Shown: piece by piece, positions 37,732 through 46,745 of the stretch | Numbering within the stretch: the first letter of the stretch is position 1 | Layout of the letters: every line of letters starts with the position of its first letter | DNA from: Pseudozobellia thermophila | GTDB lineage: Bacteria > Bacteroidota > Bacteroidia > Flavobacteriales > Flavobacteriaceae | Direction of reading: 5' to 3' | Assembly (NCBI RefSeq): GCF_900141855.1 | Contig: NZ_FQYU01000005.1 | Span: forward strand, 7,790 to 71,789 | Length of the DNA: 64,000 nt | Notes under the pieces: generated by a model | Told to the model about the DNA's origin: nothing | Databases searched by the model: none | What the model saw: the letters and a program-made list of their open reading frames with translations, nothing else | Program-made: the position numbers and the translations under genes

Positions 37732-38685
37732 ATGAAAATAACCGACCATATTAAGAAAGCAAAAGGGAAAACCTTGTTTTCCTTTGAGATCATTCCGCCT
37801 GTCAAGGGGAAGAACATACAGGAATTGTACGACAATATCGATCCGTTGATGGAGTTTGACCCTCCGTTCATTGATGTGACCACTTCGAGGGAAGAGTATG
37901 TCTATATCGATCGGGACGGACTCTTGGACAAGAAATTGACCCGGATGCGCCCGGGTACGGTGGGCATCTGCGCCTCGATCAAGCACAAGTACGATGTGGA
38001 TACGGTGCCCCATGTGCTCTGTGGCGGTTTTACCAAGGAGGAAACGGAGTATTTGCTGGTCGACTGCCACTACTTGGGCATCGACAATGTTATGGCCCTG
38101 CGTGGGGATGCCATGCGCGAGGAAAAATACTTTAAGCCGACCCAAGGCGGACATAGTTACGCCGTCGACCTGGTAAGGCAAATACAGGACCTGAATTGCG
38201 GCAACTACCTGCACGACACGGTCGAGACCGATAACTGCGCCGATTTTTGCATCGGGGTGGCGGGCTACCCTGAAAAACACTTGGAGGCCCCTTCGCTGAA
38301 ATCGGACCTGAAGCGCTTAAAGGAAAAGGTCGATGCCGGGGCCGACTACGTGGTGACCCAGATGTTCTTCGACAACCAAAAGTATTTCGAGTTTGTCGAC
38401 GCCGCCAAGGCCATGGGGATCGATGTGCCGATCATACCGGGAATAAAGCCCATTGCGGTAAAAAGGCACCTTCAGTTGCTGCCCCAGGTTTTTAGGATCG
38501 ACCTGCCCCAAGACCTTGTCGATGCCGTCGATGCCTGCGCGACGAACAAGGAAGTGCGCCAGGTGGGCGTAGAATGGTGCATTCAGCAATCGAAGGAGCT
38601 AAAGGACGCCGGTGTGCCCGTATTGCACTATTATTCGATGGGCAAGTCGGACAATATTAGGGCTATTGCCGAAAAGGTGTTTTAA
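37732..38685 (+). CDS. metF: Methylenetetrahydrofolate reductase
   Basis: 317 aa flavoprotein. FSFEIIPP (16-23), MALRGD near 122 and TQMFFDN near 203 are standard MTHFR motifs. It makes 5-methyl-THF for MetH. It lies 183 nt after metH; GC-rich short hairpins fill the gap (around 37672-37684), so it may be read by leak-through or by its own promoter. Confidence 0.95.
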   Translation: MKITDHIKKAKGKTLFSFEIIPPVKGKNIQELYDNIDPLMEFDPPFIDVTTSREEYVYIDRDGLLDKKLTRMRPGTVGICASIKHKYDVDTVPHVLCGGFTKEETEYLLVDCHYLGIDNVMALRGDAMREEKYFKPTQGGHSYAVDLVRQIQDLNCGNYLHDTVETDNCADFCIGVAGYPEKHLEAPSLKSDLKRLKEKVDAGADYVVTQMFFDNQKYFEFVDAAKAMGIDVPIIPGIKPIAVKRHLQLLPQVFRIDLPQDLVDAVDACATNKEVRQVGVEWCIQQSKELKDAGVPVLHYYSMGKSDNIRAIAEKVF

Positions 38686-38721
38686 TGGCGGGTTTGCGCA
38701 TGGCCCAAAAAGGAAGAAGCA

Positions 38722-38752
38722 GCGGCCCGTTTTGGGCCGCCTACCATTTTTT
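38722..38752 (+). terminator. Terminator after metF
   Basis: GCGGCCC (38722-38728) / GGGCCGC (38734-38740) forms a 7-bp stem with a 5-nt loop, and a T run at 38747-38752 follows after 6 nt. Confidence 0.6.
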
Positions 38753-38786
38753 AGGCAGCGGGGCTTTCTATTTCGAAGGAGGTACT

Positions 38787-38794
38787 TACCTTTG
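38787..38794 (+). promoter_or_regulatory. -7 element directly before the acyloxyacyl hydrolase gene
   Basis: TACCTTTG fits TAnnTTTG and lies 6 nt before the ATG at 38801. Transcription from here would give a leaderless or nearly leaderless mRNA. Confidence 0.5.
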
Positions 38795-38800
38795 CCTGCC

Positions 38801-39895
38801 ATGAACCTGAGGTTATTTCTGCTTTTGTTTTTTTCGGCGTATTGTGTTTTCTCGCAAGAGGGCAAAAGCGCCCATAGCTACAGTTTTGACGCCAGTGCGT
38901 TTTATGGGTCCATCATTTTGCACAACCCCGATATATCGCATTTGATTGCCGAACACCCCACAGGGGTGGTCTTGGGCTACAACCGAAAGACCTTCGGTTC
39001 GGAAGATTGGCAGCAATGGTACAACTACCCCGATTTGGGGGCCTCCTTTATCTATCAAAATTCACATAACGGGACGCTCGGCGATAATTACGGTCTGTAC
39101 GCCCATTTCAATTTTTATTTTCTGAGGAGGAACCTCCAATTGCGTATCGGGCAAGGGGTATCCTATGCGACCAATCCCTACGACAGGGATGTTAATTTTA
39201 GGAACAATGCCTATGGGTCGCGTTTGTTGAGCTCTACCTTTTTGATGTTCAATTACCACAAAGAGCAGATTTATAAAAATTTGGGGCTTAAGCTCGGCCT
39301 TATGCTCGTCCATTATTCAAATGCCAATGTTAAGGCGCCCAATACCTCGACCAACACCTTGGCCCTTAATGCCGGTGTGGTCTATACCCTCGATGGAGGC
39401 CCAACGGAATTTATAACAGGGGAGAAGGTACAGGTTACCGAGCCCGTCAGGTTCAATCTTGTTTTTCGGGGAGGAGTGAACGAAAGCGATAACATCGGCC
39501 ACGGTCAATACCCTTTTTATATCTTTTCGGCCTATGCGGACAAACGCTTGGGGAGAAAGAGCGCCCTGCAGTTGGGAACCGACGTGTTCTTCAGCAATTT
39601 TTTAAAGGAGCTGATTCGCTACCAGTCCATTTCCTTTCCCGAGAACAACATCGATGCCGATACCGATTACAAACGTACGGGCATTTTTATAGGCCATGAG
39701 CTCTTTATCAACAGACTGTCCGTAGAGACGCAATTGGGCTATTATGTGTACTACCCTTACGATTTTGAGGGTAGGGTATACAACCGTTTTAGCTTAAAAC
39801 GCTATTTTGGGGATAGGGTTTTTGGTGTTGTAAGCTTAAAATCACACGGTGCCGCCGCAGAGGCGGTCGAATTCGGAATAGGGGTGCGCTTATGA
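38801..39895 (+). CDS. Acyloxyacyl hydrolase (PagL-like lipid A deacylase)
   Basis: 364 aa from [19 protein letters not shown], a clear signal peptide; the frame is open upstream but the extra residues are basic and non-conserved. The H-x-S-N-A motif of PagL-type enzymes is present (H171, S173, N174, A175), followed by PN. It is predicted to be an outer-membrane beta-barrel that trims an acyl chain from lipid A. Its last 4 bases overlap the start of the DUF2807 gene. The long N-terminal region before the motif exceeds the small proteobacterial PagL. Confidence 0.85.
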   Translation: MNLRLFLLLFFSAYCVFSQEGKSAHSYSFDASAFYGSIILHNPDISHLIAEHPTGVVLGYNRKTFGSEDWQQWYNYPDLGASFIYQNSHNGTLGDNYGLYAHFNFYFLRRNLQLRIGQGVSYATNPYDRDVNFRNNAYGSRLLSSTFLMFNYHKEQIYKNLGLKLGLMLVHYSNANVKAPNTSTNTLALNAGVVYTLDGGPTEFITGEKVQVTEPVRFNLVFRGGVNESDNIGHGQYPFYIFSAYADKRLGRKSALQLGTDVFFSNFLKELIRYQSISFPENNIDADTDYKRTGIFIGHELFINRLSVETQLGYYVYYPYDFEGRVYNRFSLKRYFGDRVFGVVSLKSHGAAAEAVEFGIGVRL

Positions 39896-40725
39896 AATAT
39901 CGACAGGTAAAATTGAGGAAGCAAGACAACAACTTAGGCAATGCCGCCAAGTATAGTCCCCTTTGGTCGGGTAGGTCGCTGGCGACCGCTGTATTGGGGG
40001 CGTTTTTGATCCTTGTTGCGTGCAATAATGAATCGGCGCCCGATTGCCTGCAAAATTCGGGGAACCTGCTTCGGGAGGAAGTTGTGGTTGCCGACTTTGA
40101 CAAAATTACCGTTTTCGAGAACGTATCGTTGGTGGTAAAACAGGGCGATGTGCAAAAGGTGGAAATAGAGACCGGTGAATTTCTTAGGGACGAGGTGAGT
40201 GCCGTGGTCGAAGACGGGCGTTTGCTGTTGCGCGATACCAACGATTGCAACTATTTTAGGGACTACGGCCTGACCACGGTCTACGTAACCGCGCCGAATA
40301 TTTCGGAAATCAGGAGCAGTACGGGGTTAAGTATCGAGAGCGACGGGGTCTTGTCTTACGATAAGCTTGCCTTGATATCGGAAAGTTTTATTAACCCCGA
40401 ATCGGAAACCACCGATGGGGAGTTCGACCTACAGGTGGCTTCGGGGAGTTTAAGTGTGTTGGTCAATGGTATAGCCTATTTTAAGCTGGGCGGAAATGTG
40501 ACGGACCTTAGCCTGAACATCGCTGCAGGCGATTCCAGGATCGAGGCCGGGGAGCTGTTGGCCCAAAACATTACCCTTAACCATCGGGGATCGAACGACA
40601 TGTTCGTAAACCCTCGGGTGTCGATCCGGGGCACCATTCGCGGTACGGGCGATGTGATCGCCAAAAACAGGCCCGATGTGGTCGAAGTCGAAGAAATCTA
40701 CAAGGGGCGGCTGCTGTTTGAATAA
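39892..40725 (+). CDS. DUF2807 (head GIN domain) lipoprotein
   Basis: 277 aa. The signal sequence is preceded by an unusually long basic region; lipobox LVAC gives Cys at 44. The DUF2807 body starts near 65 ([20 protein letters not shown]) and shows repeated short beta turns up to the C-terminus. Function is unknown; many Bacteroidota have several copies. It overlaps the previous gene by 4 bp and is probably co-translated. Confidence 0.85.
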   Translation: MKYRQVKLRKQDNNLGNAAKYSPLWSGRSLATAVLGAFLILVACNNESAPDCLQNSGNLLREEVVVADFDKITVFENVSLVVKQGDVQKVEIETGEFLRDEVSAVVEDGRLLLRDTNDCNYFRDYGLTTVYVTAPNISEIRSSTGLSIESDGVLSYDKLALISESFINPESETTDGEFDLQVASGSLSVLVNGIAYFKLGGNVTDLSLNIAAGDSRIEAGELLAQNITLNHRGSNDMFVNPRVSIRGTIRGTGDVIAKNRPDVVEVEEIYKGRLLFE

Positions 40726-40768
40726 GGTCCGATATCTTTACGGGATAGAAGGCCGAGAATAGATCCGT

Positions 40769-41881
40769 ATGAACCCGATTCAAAAATACCTTAACCACCT
40801 TTTTGCCAAGAAAAGGGTAATGGGCGAAAGTAAAGAGCTGAAGGGAATGGCCTTGGCAGATGACCTGTTGTTGGGGCTGGTGAATGAAAAAAGGGTGCCG
40901 GGGCTCGCCATTACCGTATTGAAAAAGGGGCAGGTGTTCTACCAAAAGGGATATGGCCATGCCGAAATGGAAACAAAGGTCAGGGTCGATCCCAAGTATA
41001 GCGTTTTTAGGATCGCCAGTGTATCGAAACCCATATCGGCGACGGCATTGGGGGTAATGGTCGAGGATGGGATAATTGACCTCGATGCCTCTTTTTACGA
41101 TTACGTGCCCTATTACCCCCGAAAGAAATGGGATTTTACCATCCGTCAGTTGGCCGGCCATACCGCAGGTATCCGTGGGTACCAAGGAATGGAATACGGC
41201 CTTGACCAAGCCTATTCGATAAAAGAGGGTACGGTGCTGTTCGAGAACGACGACCTCTTGTTCGAACCTGGTACCGGATACCTGTACAACAGTTTTGATT
41301 GGGTCTTGGTCTCCTTGGCCATGCAGGAGGCCAGCGGCATGGCATTCGAGACCTATGTGGAAGAACGGGTGCTGAAGCCTTTGGGCATGCGGCACACCTT
41401 TGCACCGAACAGGGAAAATAGTATTGATAGGTACTTCGAAGAAGCAAAACGCGAGCAACCCAAATTGAACAGGACCCACTACTATTCAAAGAACAGGTCG
41501 GGTTTTAGGGATGCCTTACGGGTTAACAACCACTATAAGTTGGCCGGGGGCGGCTACCTCTCTACCTCCGCCGATATCGCCCGATTGGGGCAGGCCTATC
41601 TCGAAGGTAGCATACTGTCGAAAAACACCAGGGGGCAGTTTCTATCGGCCCAAAGCGTCAACGGAAAATCTACTTATTACGGCTTGGGCTGGGAGGTTAG
41701 CATTGATGCCAAGGGCAGGCCTTATTACGGGCATGTGGGCAATGGCGTGGGCGGGTATTCCAACTTCTATGTCTATCCCGACCAAGGGATGGTCTTTTCG
41801 ATTCTGATCAATTGTACCGACCCCAAGGTACAGGACGAGCTGAACGCCGTGGTCGATGCCTTGATCATGGCGACCGATTGA
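40769..41881 (+). CDS. Serine hydrolase, beta-lactamase (class C) family
   Basis: 370 aa. The SxxK motif is S84-V-S-K87, a YLYNSFDW segment supplies the Tyr, and the third motif is GHVGNG (H322). No signal peptide is evident, so it may be cytoplasmic, although the first residues could hide an unusual export signal. These enzymes act as esterases, peptidases or carboxypeptidases. The substrate is unknown, and true beta-lactam resistance is not implied. Confidence 0.87.
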   Translation: MNPIQKYLNHLFAKKRVMGESKELKGMALADDLLLGLVNEKRVPGLAITVLKKGQVFYQKGYGHAEMETKVRVDPKYSVFRIASVSKPISATALGVMVEDGIIDLDASFYDYVPYYPRKKWDFTIRQLAGHTAGIRGYQGMEYGLDQAYSIKEGTVLFENDDLLFEPGTGYLYNSFDWVLVSLAMQEASGMAFETYVEERVLKPLGMRHTFAPNRENSIDRYFEEAKREQPKLNRTHYYSKNRSGFRDALRVNNHYKLAGGGYLSTSADIARLGQAYLEGSILSKNTRGQFLSAQSVNGKSTYYGLGWEVSIDAKGRPYYGHVGNGVGGYSNFYVYPDQGMVFSILINCTDPKVQDELNAVVDALIMATD

Positions 41882-41989
41882 GCACGGGCCTCGTAAATGT
41901 GTGTTCCTTTAAACTTAAAAGTAACCGAAACGATTTTTGGGCAGGTTTGTTTAGCCGGTATTGACTAACTTTAAACAAAAGACAGAGCC

Positions 41990-42460
41990 ATGAAAAGGAT
42001 ACGACTGATTATACTCTCCCTGACAATGTTAACGGCCTTTGGCCAGGGTGCGATGGCCCAAGAGATTACCTCTTTTCAAGGGATGTGGGGCCCCGAGTTT
42101 TACCAAGACAAGGAAAAATTGACCTGGAAGGAAATCGACAAAATTATGTCAGACAGCCAAGTGTCGCAATTACACTGGCAGAAATCGAAGAAAAGCCTTT
42201 TGGCCGGTATGGGCGTGGCCGCCCTTAACTTCGGATCGGGAATTTGGTTTATCGTCAACGAGGCGGATCACAAACCGGTCACGGGACCCGTAATCGCCTT
42301 TGCCGCTACGGGCTTGGTGGGTTCGGTCTTCTACCATTGCGCGTTGAAGAACAAGAAGCAGGCCATTTTAAATTACAACGAGAGCCTCGAAAAAGAAACT
42401 TCGTTTCGATTGGTGCCGACCTCCAACGAAAACGGTGTAGGACTGGCCTTAAAGTTTTAG
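41990..42460 (+). CDS. Small secreted or membrane protein of unknown function
   Basis: 156 aa. Signal peptide about 1-24 (ends GAMAQ). Two hydrophobic segments (about 70-86 and 95-116) could span the membrane. No family was recognised. It converges on gldA, with only 4 bp between the two stop codons. Confidence 0.75.
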   Translation: MKRIRLIILSLTMLTAFGQGAMAQEITSFQGMWGPEFYQDKEKLTWKEIDKIMSDSQVSQLHWQKSKKSLLAGMGVAALNFGSGIWFIVNEADHKPVTGPVIAFAATGLVGSVFYHCALKNKKQAILNYNESLEKETSFRLVPTSNENGVGLALKF

Positions 42461-42464
42461 GAAA

Positions 42465-43376
42465 CTACTGTGCCTGGCTTGCTTTGGAGGTCAACTCTGA
42501 AAACAAACTTTCCAGGTTTTTGTTCTTTCTGCTCAGCTGAAGGGTTTTGAGATTGTTGTCGTGGGCAAAATCGAAGACCGATGGACGCATGTCGGTAGAG
42601 GTGCCAAAGGTAATCTCATATACAAAGCCACCTGAGTTCTTAACGTGCTTAACATGGGGCAGGCCTTGTAAAAAGGCTTCTTCTACCCGGTAATCGAACT
42701 CCACCTCGATGATCTGCTCGTCTTCTTCCCGTAAATCGTCCATTCGCTTGTCGGCAACCAAAACCCCTTGGTTGATGATCAATACCCGATCACAAACGGC
42801 CTCTACCTCCTTCATGATGTGGGTAGAAAGCAAAATGGTCTTTTCCTTGCCGATTTCCTTGATCAACCTGCGTATTTCCACCAATTGGTTGGGGTCGAGG
42901 CCCGTGGTGGGCTCATCGAGGATCAGCACATCGGGGTCGTGCAATATGGCGGCCGCAAGTCCGACCCGCTGCCGGTACCCTTTGGAGAGCTGACCGATTT
43001 TTTTATGGGCCTCGGGAGACAATCCCGTCTTTTCTATAACCTCCTCGATTCTTTTTTTGTCCGTATGGTAAACATCGGCATTGAACGCAAGGTATTCCTT
43101 AACGTACATCTCCAGGTAAAGCGGATTGTGCTCGGGCAGATACCCAATGCTCTTTTGAACCTCCTTTTTCTGTGTCGACACGTCAAAGCTATTTACCAAG
43201 GCTTTACCTTCATCGGCCTGATGGTAGGTGGTCAAGATTTTCATCATGGTAGATTTTCCGGCCCCGTTCGGCCCCAGAAAACCCACGATTTCACCTTTTT
43301 TAAGTTCGAATGAAATATCGGATAGGGCTTTTTGTATACCGAAGGTCTTTGAAATGTTCTTGACGACTATTGACAT
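42465..43376 (-). CDS. gldA: Gliding-motility ABC transporter ATPase
   Basis: 303 aa ABC ATPase. Walker A GPNGAGKST (35-43), signature LSKGY (130-134) and Walker B LILDEP (151-156) are intact. The C-terminal ~80 residues, with FGTSTDMRPSVFDFAHDNNL, match the GldA branch. With GldF and GldG (not in this window) it forms an ABC exporter needed for gliding in some flavobacteria. It is encoded alone, divergent from the aromatic cluster. Confidence 0.9.
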   Translation of the reverse strand: MSIVVKNISKTFGIQKALSDISFELKKGEIVGFLGPNGAGKSTMMKILTTYHQADEGKALVNSFDVSTQKKEVQKSIGYLPEHNPLYLEMYVKEYLAFNADVYHTDKKRIEEVIEKTGLSPEAHKKIGQLSKGYRQRVGLAAAILHDPDVLILDEPTTGLDPNQLVEIRRLIKEIGKEKTILLSTHIMKEVEAVCDRVLIINQGVLVADKRMDDLREEDEQIIEVEFDYRVEEAFLQGLPHVKHVKNSGGFVYEITFGTSTDMRPSVFDFAHDNNLKTLQLSRKNKNLESLFSELTSKASQAQ

Positions 43377-43525
43377 GCATTTTGGGATTTAAGTAGGTTC
43401 GGTTACCGGGTTTTAGCTAAAAAAGTACGGCTGTGGGTATCACCTAGCCAGTTCAAAAATAGGCAATATCTCCAGTAAATTATAAAGGGTTTAAAATTTT
43501 GGGGCAAAAAAATAAGGTTAGACAA

Positions 43526-43555
43526 TTTGATTTTTAAATATAATTGTTACTTTAG
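43526..43555 (+). promoter_or_regulatory. Promoter of the pheA attenuator transcript
   Basis: TTTG (43526-43529) and TACTTTAG (43548-43555, one mismatch to TAnnTTTG) are 18 nt apart. Transcription would begin near 43562, just before the leader peptide. Confidence 0.5.
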
Positions 43556-43573
43556 CCGAAGTTTAAGTGTACA

Positions 43574-43645
43574 ATGTCAAACCAATATTTCTTTAACGGT
43601 TTTTATTTCTACTTCTTTTTTAAAAGAGGTATGGGACCGTTATAG
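43574..43645 (+). CDS. Phe/Tyr-rich leader peptide of pheA
   Basis: A 23-codon frame starting MSNQYFFNGFYFYFFFKR and ending at TAG 43643-43645. Ten of residues 5-16 are Phe (7) or Tyr (3), which is far from chance for such a short frame. It lies directly after a promoter and before a terminator, ahead of prephenate dehydratase. Slow reading at these codons, when charged tRNA-Phe or tRNA-Tyr is scarce, would set the RNA fold. Too short for normal gene calling. Confidence 0.85.
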   Translation: MSNQYFFNGFYFYFFFKRGMGPL

Positions 43646-43700
43646 AATATTGAAGCCAAGATATTATGTAAAAGTCCCGTGAAAAACGGGACTTTTTTTT
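43594..43700 (+). promoter_or_regulatory. Transcription attenuator with alternative hairpins
   Basis: Hairpin 1:2 is TAACGGT (43594-43600) / ACCGTTA (43636-43642), enclosing the Phe/Tyr codons. Hairpin 2:3 is ATGGGAC (43631-43637) / GTCCCGT (43674-43680). Hairpin 3:4 is the terminator AAAGTCCCGT (43671-43680) / ACGGGACTTT (43686-43695) with a T run to 43700. Segments 1:2 and 2:3 share bases, and 2:3 and 3:4 share bases, as in classical amino-acid attenuators. Confidence 0.82.
43671..43700 (+). terminator. Terminator of the pheA attenuator
   Basis: A 10-bp perfect stem with a 5-nt loop and eight T residues. It ends 30 nt before the pheA ATG. Confidence 0.85.
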
Positions 43701-43730
43701 GTTTAAAGAATATAGATTTTTAATTAAACC

Positions 43731-44558
43731 ATGAATTTGAAAATAGCCATACAGGGAATCAAAGGCTCTAATCACCACCAAGTAGCCAAAGAGTACTTTG
43801 AAGACGATAGTCAATTGGTAGAGTGTATGTCTTTCGATTTTCTTGTAGATAGGCTGTTGGATAAAACCGCCGATGTGGGGGTTATGGCAATCGAAAACTC
43901 GATTGCGGGCTCGATTATCCCTAATTATGCCTTGGTATACCACAATAACCTGCATATAATCGGGGAACATTACTTGAACATCAACCATAACTTAATGGTC
44001 TTGAAAGGGCAGGGAATCGAAGATATAGAGGAGGTAAGGTCGCACCCCATGGCCTTGCTGCAATGCAAGGAGTTTTTTAAGGACTATCCTCAAATTAAAA
44101 TGGTGGAAGATGTAGATACGGCCGAGACCGCCAAGTGCATTCAAGAGCAAAAATTAAAGAACGTGGCGGCCATCGCCCCGAGGGTTGCCGCCGAACTTTA
44201 TGATTTGAACATCGTAGCGCCGGAGATTCAGACCATTAAAAATAATGCAACCCGCTTTATCATTGTAAAGACTAAAAACAAAGAGCTGCCCAAGTCGGAA
44301 ATCAACAAGGCTTCGGTACGGTTTGTTACCGGCCATAAGCGTGGAAGCTTGGCCGCTGTGCTTAACGTGATGAGTGATTGCCGATTGAATTTAACAAAAA
44401 TACAGTCACTGCCCATAATCGAGACCCCTTGGAAGTATGCCTTCTTTGTCGATGTCACTTTTGAGGAATATGAATATTTTGAGAAGTCGAAATCGCTTTT
44501 GAACATCATGGCAGAGGATTTCAAGGTTTTGGGCGAATATAAAAATGCCAGGATATGA
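43731..44558 (+). CDS. pheA: Prephenate dehydratase
   Basis: 275 aa. It converts prephenate to phenylpyruvate. IENSIAGS (54-61) and the catalytic TRF motif (174-176) are present. The C-terminal ACT domain (about 193-270) has TKIQSLP where Phe-sensitive enzymes have TKIESRP, so feedback by Phe may differ. There is no chorismate mutase domain; that activity is on the DAHP synthase. It overlaps the aminotransferase start by 4 bp. Control by a Phe/Tyr leader attenuator is likely. Confidence 0.94.
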   Translation: MNLKIAIQGIKGSNHHQVAKEYFEDDSQLVECMSFDFLVDRLLDKTADVGVMAIENSIAGSIIPNYALVYHNNLHIIGEHYLNINHNLMVLKGQGIEDIEEVRSHPMALLQCKEFFKDYPQIKMVEDVDTAETAKCIQEQKLKNVAAIAPRVAAELYDLNIVAPEIQTIKNNATRFIIVKTKNKELPKSEINKASVRFVTGHKRGSLAAVLNVMSDCRLNLTKIQSLPIIETPWKYAFFVDVTFEEYEYFEKSKSLLNIMAEDFKVLGEYKNARI

Positions 44559-45703
44559 TACATACGGCAAATCGTTTACATACGGTAGAAGAATATTACT
44601 TCTCTAAAAAGCTTAGGGAGGTACGCGGACTTATGGCCCAGGGCCGGCCCATTATCAATATGGGTATCGGGAGTCCTGATCTGGCCCCGTCCAAGGAAAT
44701 TATAGAAAGCATACAGAATGCGGTATGGGAAGAGGGCGCGCACCAGTACCAGAGCTATCAAGGCCTGCCCGAATTGCGCGAGGCCATTGCAGGCTTCTAC
44801 CGCGATAAATTTCGGGTGGATGCCGATCCCGTCAACGAAATTTTACCCTTAATGGGGTCTAAGGAAGGTATTATGCACATCAGTATGGCCTTTTTGAACG
44901 AAGGGGATGTCGCACTTGTTCCGAACCCCGGTTACCCGACCTATACCTCGGTAACCAAGTTGGTAGGTGCGGAAGTAAAATACTATAACCTCAATGCCGA
45001 AGGCGGATGGTTTCCCGATATCGATGCCCTTCGCCAGAGCGACCTGTCGAATGTAAAAATCATGTGGGTATGCTATCCGCATATGCCAACGGGGGCTACG
45101 GCAAGTTTGTCGCAGTTCGAAGAGCTCGTGGCCTTTGCCAAGGAAAAGGATATTCTTTTGGTGAACGACAACCCGTACAGCTTCGTGCTCAACGATGCGC
45201 CGTCGAGCATTTTGGCCGTTGAAGGGGCAAAGGACGTGGCCCTTGAACTGAATTCATTGAGCAAGACCTTTAATATGGCCGGGTGGCGCGTAGGTATGGT
45301 CTTGGGAAGTGCCGAGCACATCAATGCCGTTCTTAAGGTGAAGAGCAATATGGATTCGGGAATGTTCTATGGCATCCAAAAGGGGGCGATTACCGCCTTG
45401 AAGAGCGATAAGGCTTGGTTCGATTCGCTAAAAGAGGTGTATGGATCTCGAAGAAATTTGATCTTCGAGCTGGCCGATAAGTTAAACTGTACCTACGATA
45501 GAAAAGCGGTAGGTATGTTCGTGTGGGCCAAGTTGCCACAGGGAAGCAAGGGTGCCGAGGATTTTATAGATGAGGTATTGTACGACAAGAATATATTCAT
45601 CACCCCCGGAACCATTTTCGGTAGTAACGGAGAGGGGTATATACGCTTCTCGCTTTGTGTGGCGGAAGATAAGATTAAGGAAGCAATAAGTCGATTTGAA
45701 TAA
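44555..45703 (+). CDS. Class I/II aminotransferase, probably aromatic
   Basis: 382 aa PLP enzyme with K237 in SLSKTFNMAGWRVG and the NDNPY motif near 205. Context between pheA and tyrA points to transamination of phenylpyruvate and hydroxyphenylpyruvate to Phe and Tyr. The sequence alone would also allow aspartate- or LL-DAP-type substrates. A 4-bp overlap with pheA and an 18-nt gap to tyrA show an operon. Confidence 0.9.
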   Translation: MIHTANRLHTVEEYYFSKKLREVRGLMAQGRPIINMGIGSPDLAPSKEIIESIQNAVWEEGAHQYQSYQGLPELREAIAGFYRDKFRVDADPVNEILPLMGSKEGIMHISMAFLNEGDVALVPNPGYPTYTSVTKLVGAEVKYYNLNAEGGWFPDIDALRQSDLSNVKIMWVCYPHMPTGATASLSQFEELVAFAKEKDILLVNDNPYSFVLNDAPSSILAVEGAKDVALELNSLSKTFNMAGWRVGMVLGSAEHINAVLKVKSNMDSGMFYGIQKGAITALKSDKAWFDSLKEVYGSRRNLIFELADKLNCTYDRKAVGMFVWAKLPQGSKGAEDFIDEVLYDKNIFITPGTIFGSNGEGYIRFSLCVAEDKIKEAISRFE

Positions 45704-45721
45704 AGGAGAAGTCTAGGTATT

Positions 45722-46585
45722 ATGAACGTATTCGTTGTAGGTGTTGGTTTGATCGGGGGGTCTTTTGCAAAGGACATTAGGCGTTTGCGGCCCCATACCA
45801 CCCTGTTTGGTATTGATGTGAACGAAGATCATTTAGACCAAGCCTTGGAGCTTGGCCTTATAGATAAGAAGGCCGGTTACGACCGATTGGGGGAAGCCGA
45901 TATGGTTATCGTGACCATTCCCGTAGATGTTATGGTCGAACAACTTCCCAAAATTCTCGATCTCGTAAACGACGACTGCCTGGTCTTCGACGGCGGCTCG
46001 ACCAAGAGCTTGATCTGTAAGGTGGTGGAAAACCATGGGAAGAGGCGGAACTTTTTGGCGGCACACCCCATTGCGGGAACCGAGTTTTCGGGCCCTTCGG
46101 CCGCAATCGAAAATTTGTATGAGGGCAAGACCAATATTATTTGCGAGGTCGAAAAAACGGCCTTTAAACTCCAGGAAAGGGCCTTGGAGCTTTTTCGGGA
46201 AATGGGGATGCGTATCCGGTATATGAATCCGAAGGCACACGACAAGCACATTGCCTATGTGTCGCATTTGTCACACATCAGCTCATTTATGTTGGGAAAG
46301 ACGGTTATCGATAAAGAGAAGAACGAACGTGATATTTTTGACATGGCGGGAAGTGGTTTTGAGAGTACCGTAAGGCTGGCCAAGAGTTCGCCGGCCATGT
46401 GGACCCCCATTTTTAGGCACAACAAGGAAAATGTCGTGGAGACCCTCGAAGAGTATATCCAAAACCTTCAAGAATTTATGGAGTTGTTGAAGAACGATGA
46501 TTACGAGGGGATCTATAAGGAAATGAACGATACCAACAAGATCAGGGAAATTTTGAACGGAATACCCTTGAACAATAAGCAATGA
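45722..46585 (+). CDS. tyrA: Prephenate dehydrogenase
   Basis: 287 aa. NAD(P)-binding VGVGLIGGSFAKD at 6-18, HPIAGTEFSGP near 115-125 and a helical dimerisation domain after 170. It makes 4-hydroxyphenylpyruvate for Tyr. There is no ACT domain. The last residues (NNKQ) are encoded by the first unit of a short repeat that continues into the downstream gap. Confidence 0.93.
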   Translation: MNVFVVGVGLIGGSFAKDIRRLRPHTTLFGIDVNEDHLDQALELGLIDKKAGYDRLGEADMVIVTIPVDVMVEQLPKILDLVNDDCLVFDGGSTKSLICKVVENHGKRRNFLAAHPIAGTEFSGPSAAIENLYEGKTNIICEVEKTAFKLQERALELFREMGMRIRYMNPKAHDKHIAYVSHLSHISSFMLGKTVIDKEKNERDIFDMAGSGFESTVRLAKSSPAMWTPIFRHNKENVVETLEEYIQNLQEFMELLKNDDYEGIYKEMNDTNKIREILNGIPLNNKQ

Positions 46586-46646
46586 ACAATAAGCAATTAG
46601 CAATGAACAATTAGCAATTAGCAATTAACAATTATCAATAATAAAT
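46571..46646 (+). repeat. Imperfect tandem repeat of AACAATWAGCAAT
   Basis: Four related units start at 46571, 46585, 46606 and 46627, each beginning AACAAT and built from AGCAAT blocks, giving 14-21 nt units. The first unit holds the tyrA stop codon. The array is AT-rich and probably arose by slippage. Confidence 0.8.
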
Positions 46647-46745
46647 AGTAACAGTAGGAAAATATAAAGTCAAAAAGGATAAGGAGAAGAGCTCTGAGCA
46701 TTTTTTAGTAACCTTTCTGTCTTTTATCGCAGAAAAATCGAAACA

